Virus record (IMG/VR): IMGVR_UViG_3300042323_000333
Span: 1 to 39,113 of that record
DNA: 39,113 nucleotides
Direction: 5' to 3' (one strand)
DNA from: a virus
The notes under the pieces are model-generated. The model had not been told where the DNA came from, searched no databases, and saw only the letters and a program-made list of their open reading frames with translations. This document shows positions 1-10,079 of the stretch, piece after piece. The translations under genes were made by a program, and so were the position numbers. Each line of letters begins with the position of its first letter. Position 1 is the first letter of the stretch.

Positions 1-2340
1 AAACGAGCGGCAAGAGGATTAAACGTAAATGCTGATGAGGTATTCATTAAGGTGATTACTTCAGTTCCAACAGAGGGTGTTATTACAACCAAAGAGTTGG
101 ATAAATTAGTTTATGAGATTGCGGCGGCATATACCGGAAGTCACCACGATTATTCAAGATTAGCATCATCTGTGGCAATATCTGCATATCACAAAGAGAC
201 TGATGAAAGTTTCTGTAATACAATGCACACCTTACACGTTGATGGTATCATTAACGATAAGTTAATGGAAACTATTGAACTATATGGTACTGAAAATATT
301 GATTCTGTAATAAATCACGAGAATGATTACAATTTTGATTATTTTGCGTGGAAATCGTTACAAGAAATGTATTTGTTAAAAAATCCTGAAGGTAGAGTAA
401 TTGAAAGACCTCAACATATGTATATGAGAGTGGCTTTATGGGTTACTAAATCATTTGAACAAGCGGTTGAGTATTATCAATCATTATCAAATCAAGTTAT
501 ATCTCCTGCCACACCAATTATGATTAATGCGGGGACTAAAACCCCTCAACTAGCGTCTTGTGTGTTGAAATACAATCACGGGGATTCAAGAGAAGGGTTA
601 TTACAAACATTCAACGACATTTCAACGTATTCGTCAGATGCTGCAGGTATTGGATTATGTATGTCAAGTATTCGTAGTAAAGAGAGTCGTATTAACTCAT
701 CAGGTGGATTTGCCGGTGGTTTATTAAAATACTTAAAGATTGTTAATGAAGGATTAAGATTCTTTAATCAACAAGGTAGAAGACCCGGTAGTGCAGCAAT
801 CTACATTGAACCTTGGCATAAAGATATTATTGATTTACTTGAAATCAAAAAGAATACGGGGGCTGAAGAATTGAGAGCAAAAGATTTATTTACTTCAATT
901 TGGTTACCGGACAACTTTATGAATGCGGTTAAGAACAATAGTGATTGGTATTTGTTCTGTCCTAACGATATTATCAAAGCGGGTATCAAACCATTACAAG
1001 AAGCTTATGGTGATGAGTACGAATCAAACTACAACAAAGCGGTTGAACTTGGTCTTGGTAAAAAAGTAAAGGCACAGACAATTTGGAATAAAATTATTGA
1101 ATCTCAGGTTGAAACAGGAGTTCCTTACTTATGTTCTAAAGATAGTGCTAATAGAAAGACAAACCATCAAAACATTGGGGTGATTAAACAATCTAACTTA
1201 TGTAATGAGATTTACCAATATACTGATGAGAACACCACAGCAATCTGTACATTATCATCTATGGTATTGAAGAACTTTATTGTTAAAGGAGAGTTTGATT
1301 TCAAGTTACTTTACAGTGAAGTTAGAAAGGTTGTTAGAGCACTTAACAAAGTTGTTGACATTAATAGTTATTCAACTGAACAAGGTAGAAAAGGTGGGTT
1401 AGAACAAAGAGCGATTGCTATTGGAACTCAAGGTCTTGCTGACGTGTTTTTCTTAATGGATTACATATTCACATCTGAAGAGGCAAAACAATTAAACAAA
1501 GAAATATTTGAAACAATCTACTTTGCGGCAATCACTGAGAGTATGGAGTTATGTAAATCAGGTGAATATAAACCATACGAATTCTTTAAAGGTTCACCAA
1601 TGTCAAAAGGTATATTCCAATTTGATATGTGGGGATTAGATTACGAAGGATTAGGTAGAATGTGGGATTGGGACTCACTTAAGTTAGAAGTGTCCAATCA
1701 CGGGGTTTGTAATTCGTTATTCACGGCTCAGATGCCAGTTGCGTCTTCAGCTAAAATTACAGGTTCATTTGAAATGACAGAACCGGCTCACTCGGCATTA
1801 TTTAATCGTCGTGTAGTTGGGGGAGAAATTTTAATTGTTAACAAATACTTAATTAGTGATTTTGAGAAAATTGGTATTTGGTCTGAAGATTTGAAAAACG
1901 AAATCATTATGAATGAAGGGTCAATTCAAAATATTAACTTTAATAATTATCTTGACCAAGAAGATAAAAATTACAACAAGAAAGTTAAAAGAATTGAACA
2001 TTTAATTCCAAAATACAAAACAATTTGGGAAATATCTCAAAGAGAACTTATTGATATGGCGGCAGACAGAGCACCATTCATTGACCAATCACAATCAATG
2101 AATATCTATATGTCAAACCCAACATTATCAAAAATTTCATCATCACACTTCCATTCTTGGGGTAAAGGATTAAAAACTCTTTGTTATTATGTTAGAACGA
2201 AAGCGATATCGACCGGAGCAAAACACTTGGCTGTGGATATATCTAAAGTAGGTCAACCAAAATCAATTGATAAACCAACGGTTGAATTAACACAAAAACC
2301 AACAGATACGGAATTTGAATGTTTCGGATGTGGTTCTTAA
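1..2340 (+). CDS. nrdA: Ribonucleoside-diphosphate reductase large (alpha) chain, class I, 5'-partial
   Basis: Reduces ribonucleoside diphosphates to deoxyribonucleotides in the cytoplasm, with a small NrdB subunit not seen in this window. The frame is open from base 1 and already resembles the family (GLNVNADEV, then TTKELDKLVYEIAA), so the GTG at 52 is internal and the true start and any ATP-cone lie upstream. Visible catalytic residues: first redox Cys (codon at 559, context LASCVL), the N-x-C-x-E radical site NLCNE (codons 1195-1209), second redox Cys (codon 1246), radical-transfer tyrosine pair (codons 2185 and 2188, LCYYVRT), and a C-terminal CFGCGS tail with the shuttle cysteines. The sequence and the CGS tail look closer to the eukaryotic RRM1 type than to E. 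coli NrdA. All key residues are present, so it is probably functional. It is followed by a terminator. Confidence 0.96.
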   Translation, partial: KRAARGLNVNADEVFIKVITSVPTEGVITTKELDKLVYEIAAAYTGSHHDYSRLASSVAISAYHKETDESFCNTMHTLHVDGIINDKLMETIELYGTENIDSVINHENDYNFDYFAWKSLQEMYLLKNPEGRVIERPQHMYMRVALWVTKSFEQAVEYYQSLSNQVISPATPIMINAGTKTPQLASCVLKYNHGDSREGLLQTFNDISTYSSDAAGIGLCMSSIRSKESRINSSGGFAGGLLKYLKIVNEGLRFFNQQGRRPGSAAIYIEPWHKDIIDLLEIKKNTGAEELRAKDLFTSIWLPDNFMNAVKNNSDWYLFCPNDIIKAGIKPLQEAYGDEYESNYNKAVELGLGKKVKAQTIWNKIIESQVETGVPYLCSKDSANRKTNHQNIGVIKQSNLCNEIYQYTDENTTAICTLSSMVLKNFIVKGEFDFKLLYSEVRKVVRALNKVVDINSYSTEQGRKGGLEQRAIAIGTQGLADVFFLMDYIFTSEEAKQLNKEIFETIYFAAITESMELCKSGEYKPYEFFKGSPMSKGIFQFDMWGLDYEGLGRMWDWDSLKLEVSNHGVCNSLFTAQMPVASSAKITGSFEMTEPAHSALFNRRVVGGEILIVNKYLISDFEKIGIWSEDLKNEIIMNEGSIQNINFNNYLDQEDKNYNKKVKRIEHLIPKYKTIWEISQRELIDMAADRAPFIDQSQSMNIYMSNPTLSKISSSHFHSWGKGLKTLCYYVRTKAISTGAKHLAVDISKVGQPKSIDKPTVELTQKPTDTEFECFGCGS

Positions 2341-2350
2341 TAAGAATATA

Positions 2351-2379
2351 AATCACGACTTAGGTCGTGATTTTTTATT
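2351..2379 (+). terminator. Rho-independent terminator after nrdA
   Basis: A perfect 9-bp stem, AATCACGAC / GTCGTGATT, with a TTAG loop is followed by a T-rich run (TTTTATTTT). It begins 10 bases after the nrdA stop codon and separates nrdA from the tail block. Confidence 0.9.
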
Positions 2380-2424
2380 TTGGGGGTATTTATAAAAAAT
2401 AATGACGACACTATATTTATAGTT

Positions 2425-2883
2425 ATGGCAGATGGAACAACATACGGGTTAACTTTTCCTTTCAGAGATTCTTTTGATGGGAAATATTTAGATTTATCTA
2501 GTACAACCGAAAAAGAAATTAGAAACAACTTAATACATCTTTTACTAACAAGAAAAGGTTCAAGATATTATTTACCTGATTTTGGGACAAGATTATATGA
2601 ATTTCTTTTTGACCCATTAGATACACCTACATTTTCACAAATAGAATCTGAAATACGTGACGCTGTTGATTTGTATATGCCAAATTTAAAACTTACTAAT
2701 ATTAGTGTAACTGCGGCGTCTGATGGACAAGAAGATAAAGGGTCTTATATTAATGGTGAGAACGATAGAGTTTTTAGAGTACCTGGTATTGGTCAATTAG
2801 AACATACCGCTAAAGTTAGGATTGATTATATCATCACAGATGATGTTTTTAATACTAGCGATTTTGTAATAATTAATATATAA
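2425..2883 (+). CDS. Baseplate wedge protein, T4 gp25-like
   Basis: Predicted 152-residue baseplate wedge component of the gp25/GpW lysozyme-like family, which in contractile tails and related systems helps connect sheath to baseplate. The family pattern is clear: an N-terminal GLTFPF, an I-R-N-N-L-I-H-L-L-L-T-R-K-G-S-R helix, PDFGTRLYEFLFDP, then a C-terminal beta region. A TTG at 2380 would add 15 residues, but ATG 2425 gives the usual family length and start (MADGTTYGLTF). It is followed after 4 bases by the gp6-like gene, the order expected of a baseplate operon. No Shine-Dalgarno is visible; TATTTATA ends 3 bases before the ATG. Confidence 0.88.
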   Translation: MADGTTYGLTFPFRDSFDGKYLDLSSTTEKEIRNNLIHLLLTRKGSRYYLPDFGTRLYEFLFDPLDTPTFSQIESEIRDAVDLYMPNLKLTNISVTAASDGQEDKGSYINGENDRVFRVPGIGQLEHTAKVRIDYIITDDVFNTSDFVIINI

Positions 2884-2887
2884 TATT

Positions 2888-4726
2888 ATGGCTAATAAAA
2901 AGATTTCATACACAACAAGAGATTTCCAATCAATCAGGACGGAACTTATAAATTTTACTAAAACTTATTATCCTGAAACTGTTCAGAATTTTAATGACGC
3001 ATCGGTATTTTCGGTTTTATTAGACCTGAATGCTGCGGTAACAGACAACTTACAATTTAATATTGATAGAAGTGTTCAGGAGACTGTGTTACAATACGCT
3101 CAACAAAGGTCGTCAGTATATAATATTGCGAAAACTTATGGATTAAAAATACCGGGAATGAGACCGTCAGTTGCATTAATTGATTTCTCTATTACAGTAC
3201 CGGCTTATGGAGATAAAGAAGATTTAAGTTATTGTGGGGTATTAAGAAGAGGTTCTCAATTTAACGGAGCGGGACAAATTTTTGAAACGGTTTATGAAAT
3301 TGATTTTGCTTCACCAACTAATGCTGATGGGTTCCCAAATAGATTGAAAATTCCAAATTTTGATTCAAATAATAGAATACTTAATTACACAATTACTAAA
3401 CGAGAAACCGTTGTTAATGGTTTGACTAAAGTATTCAAAAAAGTTATAACACCTAATGATGTTAAACCTTTTTATGAATTATTCTTACCAGAAAAAAATG
3501 TATTAGGAATCACCGGGGTTTTATTAAAAGATGGAACTCAATATACTAACGTACCATCATCACAAGAATTTTTAGGAACTGATAATAAATGGTATGAAGT
3601 TCAAGCTTTAGCTCAAGATAGAGTTTTTGTTGAAGACCCAACAAAAGTATCAGATTCTCCGGGAATTAAAGTTGGGAAATATATTCAGACAAGTAATAAG
3701 TTTATTTCTGAATTTACGCCTGAAGGGTTCTTAAAAATGACATTCGGTGGTGGTAATCAATCCGCTGACGAACAATTAAGAGAATTCGCGGCAAACGGAT
3801 TTATGTTAAACCTAAACAAATACTCAAATAATTTAGGGTTAGGTAGTACTCTAAAGGCAAACACTACACTATTTGTTCAATACAGAGTTGGTGGTGGTAC
3901 CGGAAGTAACTTAGGTGTTGATACAATCACGCAAGTTGGTACAGTTTCTTTTTTTGTTAATGGACCGTCAGAAAGTATTAATACAACAGTCGTTAATTCA
4001 TTAAGATGTTCAAATGTTACTGCGGCAATTGGTGGGGCAGACTTCCCAACAACGGAAGAAGTAAGGAATATGGTTTCTTATAATTTTTCCGCACAAAATA
4101 GAGCGGTGACAGTTAATGATTATGAGTCAATTATTCGAACAATGCCGTCTCAATACGGAGCACCTGCTAAAGTTGCAATTACTGAACAAAATAACAAAAT
4201 TATTATTCAAATGTTATCGTATGACGAATCGGGGGCATTAACTGAAGTTGTTTCAAATACGTTAAAAAGTAATGTAGCTAATTACCTTTCAAATTATAGA
4301 ATGATTAATGATTACGTTTCAGTTCAAAGTGCTAATGTAATTGATTTAAGTGTAAACGTTGACGTTGTATTGGATAACTCTCAAAATCAAGGTACTGTTA
4401 TATCTCAGTTAATAACTGTAGTTTCTGACTATTTTAGTCCGTCAAACAGACAAATGGGTCAAAATGTTAACGTATCTGATTTAAAAAGATTATTACAAAA
4501 TGAAAATGGGGTTATTACAATTTCAGATGTACAATTTTTTAATAATGTTGGTGGACAATATTCATCATCTCAAACATCTCAAAGATATTCAGACCCAACA
4601 ACAAGACAAATTGAATTGATTGACGAAACAATTTATGCGGAACCTACACAAAGCTATCAAATCAGATATTCTAACAAAGATATTAATATTAGAGTTAAAA
4701 ATCTTAAAACAGTTAATTTCTCATAA
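2888..4726 (+). CDS. Baseplate wedge protein, T4 gp6 / baseplate J-like
   Basis: Predicted 612-residue baseplate wedge subunit. Near residues 30-95 it has the gp6-type helical region (NDASVFSVLLDLNAAVTDN, then QQRSSVYNIAKTYG). Around residues 385-430 it has the Baseplate_J signature, with TEEVRNMVSYNFSAQNRAVT followed by NDYESIIRTMP. It directly follows the gp25-like gene, as in T4-like and other contractile-tail systems. In T4, gp6 dimers form the wedge ring; that role here is inferred from family and context. The ATG at 2888 is well placed, with only AT-rich sequence upstream. Confidence 0.88.
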   Translation: MANKKISYTTRDFQSIRTELINFTKTYYPETVQNFNDASVFSVLLDLNAAVTDNLQFNIDRSVQETVLQYAQQRSSVYNIAKTYGLKIPGMRPSVALIDFSITVPAYGDKEDLSYCGVLRRGSQFNGAGQIFETVYEIDFASPTNADGFPNRLKIPNFDSNNRILNYTITKRETVVNGLTKVFKKVITPNDVKPFYELFLPEKNVLGITGVLLKDGTQYTNVPSSQEFLGTDNKWYEVQALAQDRVFVEDPTKVSDSPGIKVGKYIQTSNKFISEFTPEGFLKMTFGGGNQSADEQLREFAANGFMLNLNKYSNNLGLGSTLKANTTLFVQYRVGGGTGSNLGVDTITQVGTVSFFVNGPSESINTTVVNSLRCSNVTAAIGGADFPTTEEVRNMVSYNFSAQNRAVTVNDYESIIRTMPSQYGAPAKVAITEQNNKIIIQMLSYDESGALTEVVSNTLKSNVANYLSNYRMINDYVSVQSANVIDLSVNVDVVLDNSQNQGTVISQLITVVSDYFSPSNRQMGQNVNVSDLKRLLQNENGVITISDVQFFNNVGGQYSSSQTSQRYSDPTTRQIELIDETIYAEPTQSYQIRYSNKDINIRVKNLKTVNFS

Positions 4727-4749
4727 TAATTTATTTTAAATAATAATGA

Positions 4750-4796
4750 ATTATCTTTTAAAAATAGTGTATAAACTATTTATTAAAAAAGATAAT
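4750..4796 (+). promoter_or_regulatory. Long AT-rich hairpin just upstream of the giant gene's start
   Basis: The outer arms ATTATCTTTT (4750-4759) and AAAAGATAAT (4787-4796) are perfectly complementary. They enclose a second perfect 7-bp stem, AAATAGT (4762-4768) and ACTATTT (4775-4781), with loop GTATAA. The structure ends 2 bases before the ATG at 4799 and has no following T-run, so it looks like an mRNA leader or protein-binding element rather than a terminator. Confidence 0.6.
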
Positions 4797-4798
4797 AT

Positions 4799-7700
4799 AT
4801 GTCAAATTCTTATAGAATAAGAACCCAAGTCGGTGTAGATACCTCATTAAAGGTATTAATTGACCAAGAGTTCGAATATTTAGAAATTCTATCCTTAAAA
4901 ATCCTGCAAAGTGATATCTACACACGACAATGTGCCGATTATGGTGTTGTTGTTGGTAGAGTCAGTGTAAACAATGGTTTTGGTCTTCCAAATGCTAAAG
5001 TTTCAATATTCATACCATTAGATTCTATTGATAAAGATGACCCTGTAGTGTCTAATATATATCCATACAGTAATTTGTATGATGTTAATGATGATGGATA
5101 TAGATATAATCTGTTACCTTACAAACCATCTTATAGTGCTCACATACCAACCGGTACTTTTTTTACTCGTCAAGATGTATTATTAAGCCCTGTTCTTGGT
5201 GAAATTTATGACAAATACTACAAATATAACGCGGTGACCAATCAAAGTGGTGACTATATGATATTTGGGGTTCCTGTAGGTTCTCACACTATTGTTGTTG
5301 ATGTTGATTTATCCGATATTGGTGAGTTCTCATTATCTCCTCAAGATTTAATTAGAATGGGTCGAGCGACCGAAAATCAAGTTGATGGAACTAAGTTTAG
5401 GTCTTCAACTAATTTAGGTGAATTACCTCAGATTGTTAGTTTTAAAAGAACTATAGAAATAGAACCATTATGGGGACAACCTGAAATATGTAATTTAGGT
5501 ATAACTAGAACAGATTTTGATTTAACAGGTGAGTCCAATATTGATATACGACCTACCGCTATTTTTATGGGGTCAATGGTTTCTGATTCTGACAGTAATT
5601 CGATTAGGCGAAATTGTAAACCAACTAGAGATTCAGGTTATTTATGTAATTTAATTACAGGACCTGGTGAAATATTGGCGATTAGACAAACTATTCAACA
5701 AGATAGTCTTGGAAGACCAATACTTGAATCGTATGGTTTAGAAGGGGGTGGTACAATTATAGATACTGACGGTACTTGGTTAGTGGATGTTCCTATGAAT
5801 TTAGATTATTATATAACTAATGAATTTGGGGAACAAGTATTATCTCCTGACCCAAATAAAGGTATACCAACAAAAGGTAAATATAGGTTTAAAGTTAAAT
5901 GGGCTCAATCTCCATCAGCTTCCGCTCAAACTAAAAGAGCTTATTATTTGGTTCCAAATATTAAAGAATGGACTGACGTTCAAAAATCATACGCGTTTAG
6001 TCTTGATTGGGATGATTATTGGGATTTGAGTGATGATACAATGTTACAAGAGGCGATAGACTGTAAAGATAAATTTTATCTTATGCAATATAATAAAGTT
6101 TATACTGTATCTCAATTTATTGGGGAACATCGTAGAGGTGGTTATCAACAATTTACAGGAATTAAAAACATATTGGATGAGGCGTGTGAAAGTGAGAATA
6201 ATAGGTATCCAACAAATGATGGGTATTTTAGATTTGATTTCTTTTATGTTTTATTTTCATTTTTAAGTATAATTTTAACACCAATATTTTTTGCGTTAAT
6301 ACTTCTCTTACATTTACTTTATTTTGTGATATGGATATTAAGAGTTGCTTATATACCTTATTTAATTATTTATTATGGGATAGCGTCGGTTAATAACTTT
6401 GTTGGTGCGTTTGCTGTAGGTTTTGGGGCAACATTTAGTGCGGGTATTTTTGCAATGGGAGTATTATATTTAATAATTGTCGCTCTTTTAATTTATATTT
6501 TAATTCAGTTATGGAAAATGAATTTAGTTGGTATTCAGGTACCAATATTAACATACCCTGATTGTAGTATGTGTTCTTGTAATCAAGGTCAAGGTATTGA
6601 TGAAAACCCGGATGAGGATAATGGTTTAGGTGATTTAGAGACCGGCAATGAGGATTTAGTTCCTTGTACTTATATTGTCGGTGACGCTCTTTCTTCATCA
6701 CCACTCAGTTTAGGTAAACCTGTAGTACAGTTATCATCGGTGGGTGGTTATAAAGTTCCAAAAACAGGAAATACATCAACTAATTTTATTTATACAACAG
6801 GTTTGGCACTCCCTTTAGGACCTTATGATTTAAAAGGTTCAGGAATTAGGTCAATGGTTGCAACTCAATTTGCTGGTAAACAATTTGATGGACAAACGGC
6901 TAATCCGGGGTATGGTGTCCCATCACCATATTCATTAAATAATGGGACTGAAAAATATACTTGGACAACAACCGCATTACCAATTGCGGATAGAATAAAT
7001 TTATTTAATGTTAAAGCAAAATATTTTGATGGAGGTCCAAGTAATCCTGGTGGAGGTGTTAATAGGATTAGTGTTAAATATGACCCAACAAGAAATCCGG
7101 GGACAAATCAAATACATTACGACAATACAGTTGTAATTCTTTGTGATAAGTCAACACTTAAAAAATACGTTTCAGGTCAAATGATTGCGTTCCAAAATCC
7201 ATCATATAGTAAAGACCCAAATTTAAATAGTCCTTTGATTAATAAGGCGGGTAATTATGCAATTACTGGTATAACAGTTACAGGATTGACAACAGTAACT
7301 GTTCCTTACGCTAATCCAAATGGTACAAGTGGAAATGTTCCCGGACCAACATATAATGTTTTTTTAACGGGTAATACTAAATATAATTACATTTATAGAT
7401 TCCCAACAGATGTTGAATACTTTCAAGTTATTACGGGTATGACTTACAGTACATTTACAGGGATGTGTAATCCATCAACGACTAGTGGGTTAGGTTATAC
7501 ATCATTAAATAACCGTTATATAAGTAATAAAACTACAATGTGGTCTATGCAACGTTTTAATGCTGAGACTGGTTTATCTATACCAACTCCAATGGTTTTA
7601 AAGGCTGCCGATTCAATTAAAAATCGGGATTTAATGGGTGTTATTATTTTAAATAGAGGTGTTGACCCATATACTGATAAAATAGAAATAGAATATGGTT

Positions 7701-10078
7701 TAGGTAAATTATTTGGTTTTACTAACGAAGGTGATAGGAAAATTACAACTAAATGTAGAATGAACATACCTATACAGGGTAAATTTTTAAACATAAGTCA
7801 CTCTAGTGGTGACTATCTGCAAACAACAGTTAATGGAGTTACAGCTGGTAGTAATGTTGAAACGGATTCGTACTCTAATACCGGCCAAAAATTATATTTC
7901 GATTCATTCTCATTTACACCTCAACAGGTTGATGTGTCAGGAATGACAGTACAGTATAATGAATTTATGCTTACCGCAGATACTTTAACACATTTGGCCG
8001 CGGGATATAGTGCGTTTAACTCCAATTTAGTTAGTTATTATTCAAAATTAGATAATAAATCAAATAGTTTTACTTTACAATGTAGTAATCAGGGGTCAGT
8101 AAATCCATCAATTACAACTGCGGGAAAACCCGTTCCAAATAGAGGGTTTTCTGTTTTAGGTGGTAGTAATTGGTTTACTAGGGTTCCAAGAATGTTACCA
8201 GCATCAAGCCCCGGAGGTACTTGGCAACCACCTTATTTGGTGATTAATTCCAGTCTTTTATATAATATAAACGGTAACAATGAGGGTTATGTTCCTAATG
8301 AAATTGTTGAAGGTTCGGCAATTATGAATTTAAGTGGTAATTATGAAAGGTTAACAGGTTATTGGGAATGTACAAGAAGAATTATTGGTTGTCTTAGATG
8401 GGAATATCGATGGAACACACCTGCAGACCCGGTAGACACGTTAATACCGTATTATTGGTCTCCAACATATAATTCTACCGGAAATACTTTAAATTTTAGT
8501 AAAGGAGTCTCAGGTAAACAACTAGTAATGAGAGGAGATAGATTACCAACATCAACAGTAACTCAAGAGTTTTGTTGTAATTCTTGGGTATTACAAAAGA
8601 ACGCAAATTTACAGGTTTATTTAATTCCTGAAAAAGGTACTGTTGGGATTTATTCTTCGGCAGGTTCATCTTCGGTGATTGGTGGAGGTAATTCAATTAG
8701 TTTAAATGACAATCAAACACAAATTAATGGTTTATTTAACACATTTACTTGTGGGGGGTCAGTTAATTTAGAGTGTTACGGTTGTTATACCCCACCAGGA
8801 ACAGTTAATTCAACAATTAAGATTGATTATGGAAGACAATATTCTGCTGGTAAACGAATATTTAATAAAGGATGTTATATTTTTATAACAAGAATGTTTT
8901 TATCTTTAGTTAGAGATTGGGAGTTGATGGCCGAATGGATTTCAAGAAATATGGTTATGTTAGGTGCTTGTAGAAATGTTTTTTCACACACGTTTAATAA
9001 TAATTGGGTTAATGGTAATTTATATGTTATGCCATTTAAAAATGATATTGTTGGTTATACGTCCCCAACATCTAATCCTCCAAACGCACCGATAAACGGA
9101 TACTGCCTTCAACCATCTTTTCCTGTTGTTTATCATATTGCGACTAAATCATTTTATTACAAATGTGCACCATATGACGGAGATGATTTCAGTGGTGATA
9201 TTAAATACCCTACCACTATGATTGATTTAGGTCCAAGAAGTTATTTTTTACAAGAAATTGTAATGTCTGATGAATATGATGGATATATTGCAAATAAATT
9301 AAATTCTTCTACTTTTTCACACGTTGATGAAATACTTAATTTATTTATAGTGAGTAGATTTTTAGATAATGGGTTTATACAAAATTTACTTGCCGGAGCA
9401 AACATTTTAGCTTATTTCCAACAAGAAGACGACCCAAGAGGAAATTTAAAAATTGATGCGGATTATGCTCAATTAATCTCAATTAATTCTGAACTAGGTG
9501 TTGCGGCATTTCAGTCATCAAATTACCCTAATAATTCTGACCCATCAAAACAGAACCCTATATATTTTGAATGTAATGGAGGTTATTTAGGTATTTTTTA
9601 TTCATCGGATACACAATTTAGAGATTATGTAACACCTAAAAGAACAATAATTGACCCAACGGCATCAATTAATAATCAATCCTGTGCTTTTAGTAATTTT
9701 CCGGTATATTCTCAAGTTGTACCATTATCTCAATGGGAAATTAAAACCGCTGGAAGTATTTTTGGTAATGAAGGGAATAATTGGAATTATGATACAATAT
9801 ATAAGTCAAAATATCAATCATTAGATAGATTAGATGTTAATTCAAGATATTTTAGGAATAATGGAATATCGGTTATTGATGATAAAGGATACATTTACGC
9901 GGTGGACGGTGCGGGTGACTTAAGTGCTGGTGTTTCAAATTGGACGCGTAATAACCCTGACTCTCAAATGGTAACTGTTGGTGCACCTTTCCATTTTTAT
10001 TTTGGATTAAAACGAGGTAAAACCGCTTATGATAGATTTAGAAGTAAATGGGTAAATACTGAAATAACAACAATATAA
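4799..10078 (+). CDS. Giant tail/baseplate-region protein with membrane-like segment
   Basis: 1,759 residues; I do not recognise a named family. Residues about 45-175 look like a carboxypeptidase-regulatory/CNA-B type beta-sandwich (GRVSVNNGFGLPNAKVSIFIP, later TNQSGDYMIFGVPVGSHTIVV). Residues about 478-572 are strikingly hydrophobic, enough for three or four membrane spans, and are followed by a cysteine cluster (CSMCSC) and an acidic stretch. The rest is Gly/Asn/Ser/Thr/Tyr-rich beta-type sequence typical of tail proteins, with many cysteines. It lies between the gp6-like gene and further structural genes and is read in the same direction, so a virion tail role is inferred. The start ATG sits immediately after a long hairpin. 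No signal peptide is seen at the N-terminus. Confidence 0.8.
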   Translation: MSNSYRIRTQVGVDTSLKVLIDQEFEYLEILSLKILQSDIYTRQCADYGVVVGRVSVNNGFGLPNAKVSIFIPLDSIDKDDPVVSNIYPYSNLYDVNDDGYRYNLLPYKPSYSAHIPTGTFFTRQDVLLSPVLGEIYDKYYKYNAVTNQSGDYMIFGVPVGSHTIVVDVDLSDIGEFSLSPQDLIRMGRATENQVDGTKFRSSTNLGELPQIVSFKRTIEIEPLWGQPEICNLGITRTDFDLTGESNIDIRPTAIFMGSMVSDSDSNSIRRNCKPTRDSGYLCNLITGPGEILAIRQTIQQDSLGRPILESYGLEGGGTIIDTDGTWLVDVPMNLDYYITNEFGEQVLSPDPNKGIPTKGKYRFKVKWAQSPSASAQTKRAYYLVPNIKEWTDVQKSYAFSLDWDDYWDLSDDTMLQEAIDCKDKFYLMQYNKVYTVSQFIGEHRRGGYQQFTGIKNILDEACESENNRYPTNDGYFRFDFFYVLFSFLSIILTPIFFALILLLHLLYFVIWILRVAYIPYLIIYYGIASVNNFVGAFAVGFGATFSAGIFAMGVLYLIIVALLIYILIQLWKMNLVGIQVPILTYPDCSMCSCNQGQGIDENPDEDNGLGDLETGNEDLVPCTYIVGDALSSSPLSLGKPVVQLSSVGGYKVPKTGNTSTNFIYTTGLALPLGPYDLKGSGIRSMVATQFAGKQFDGQTANPGYGVPSPYSLNNGTEKYTWTTTALPIADRINLFNVKAKYFDGGPSNPGGGVNRISVKYDPTRNPGTNQIHYDNTVVILCDKSTLKKYVSGQMIAFQNPSYSKDPNLNSPLINKAGNYAITGITVTGLTTVTVPYANPNGTSGNVPGPTYNVFLTGNTKYNYIYRFPTDVEYFQVITGMTYSTFTGMCNPSTTSGLGYTSLNNRYISNKTTMWSMQRFNAETGLSIPTPMVLKAADSIKNRDLMGVIILNRGVDPYTDKIEIEYGLGKLFGFTNEGDRKITTKCRMNIPIQGKFLNISHSSGDYLQTTVNGVTAGSNVETDSYSNTGQKLYFDSFSFTPQQVDVSGMTVQYNEFMLTADTLTHLAAGYSAFNSNLVSYYSKLDNKSNSFTLQCSNQGSVNPSITTAGKPVPNRGFSVLGGSNWFTRVPRMLPASSPGGTWQPPYLVINSSLLYNINGNNEGYVPNEIVEGSAIMNLSGNYERLTGYWECTRRIIGCLRWEYRWNTPADPVDTLIPYYWSPTYNSTGNTLNFSKGVSGKQLVMRGDRLPTSTVTQEFCCNSWVLQKNANLQVYLIPEKGTVGIYSSAGSSSVIGGGNSISLNDNQTQINGLFNTFTCGGSVNLECYGCYTPPGTVNSTIKIDYGRQYSAGKRIFNKGCYIFITRMFLSLVRDWELMAEWISRNMVMLGACRNVFSHTFNNNWVNGNLYVMPFKNDIVGYTSPTSNPPNAPINGYCLQPSFPVVYHIATKSFYYKCAPYDGDDFSGDIKYPTTMIDLGPRSYFLQEIVMSDEYDGYIANKLNSSTFSHVDEILNLFIVSRFLDNGFIQNLLAGANILAYFQQEDDPRGNLKIDADYAQLISINSELGVAAFQSSNYPNNSDPSKQNPIYFECNGGYLGIFYSSDTQFRDYVTPKRTIIDPTASINNQSCAFSNFPVYSQVVPLSQWEIKTAGSIFGNEGNNWNYDTIYKSKYQSLDRLDVNSRYFRNNGISVIDDKGYIYAVDGAGDLSAGVSNWTRNNPDSQMVTVGAPFHFYFGLKRGKTAYDRFRSKWVNTEITTI

Positions 10079-10079
10079 A

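Noticed and set aside
52-54. GTG as the start of nrdA
   Set aside because: The reading frame is open back to base 1 and the upstream codons already match the family, so the gene starts outside the window.
2380-2382. TTG start for the gp25-like gene
   Set aside because: It lies in the T-run region after the terminator, and the ATG at 2425 gives the usual family N-terminus and length.
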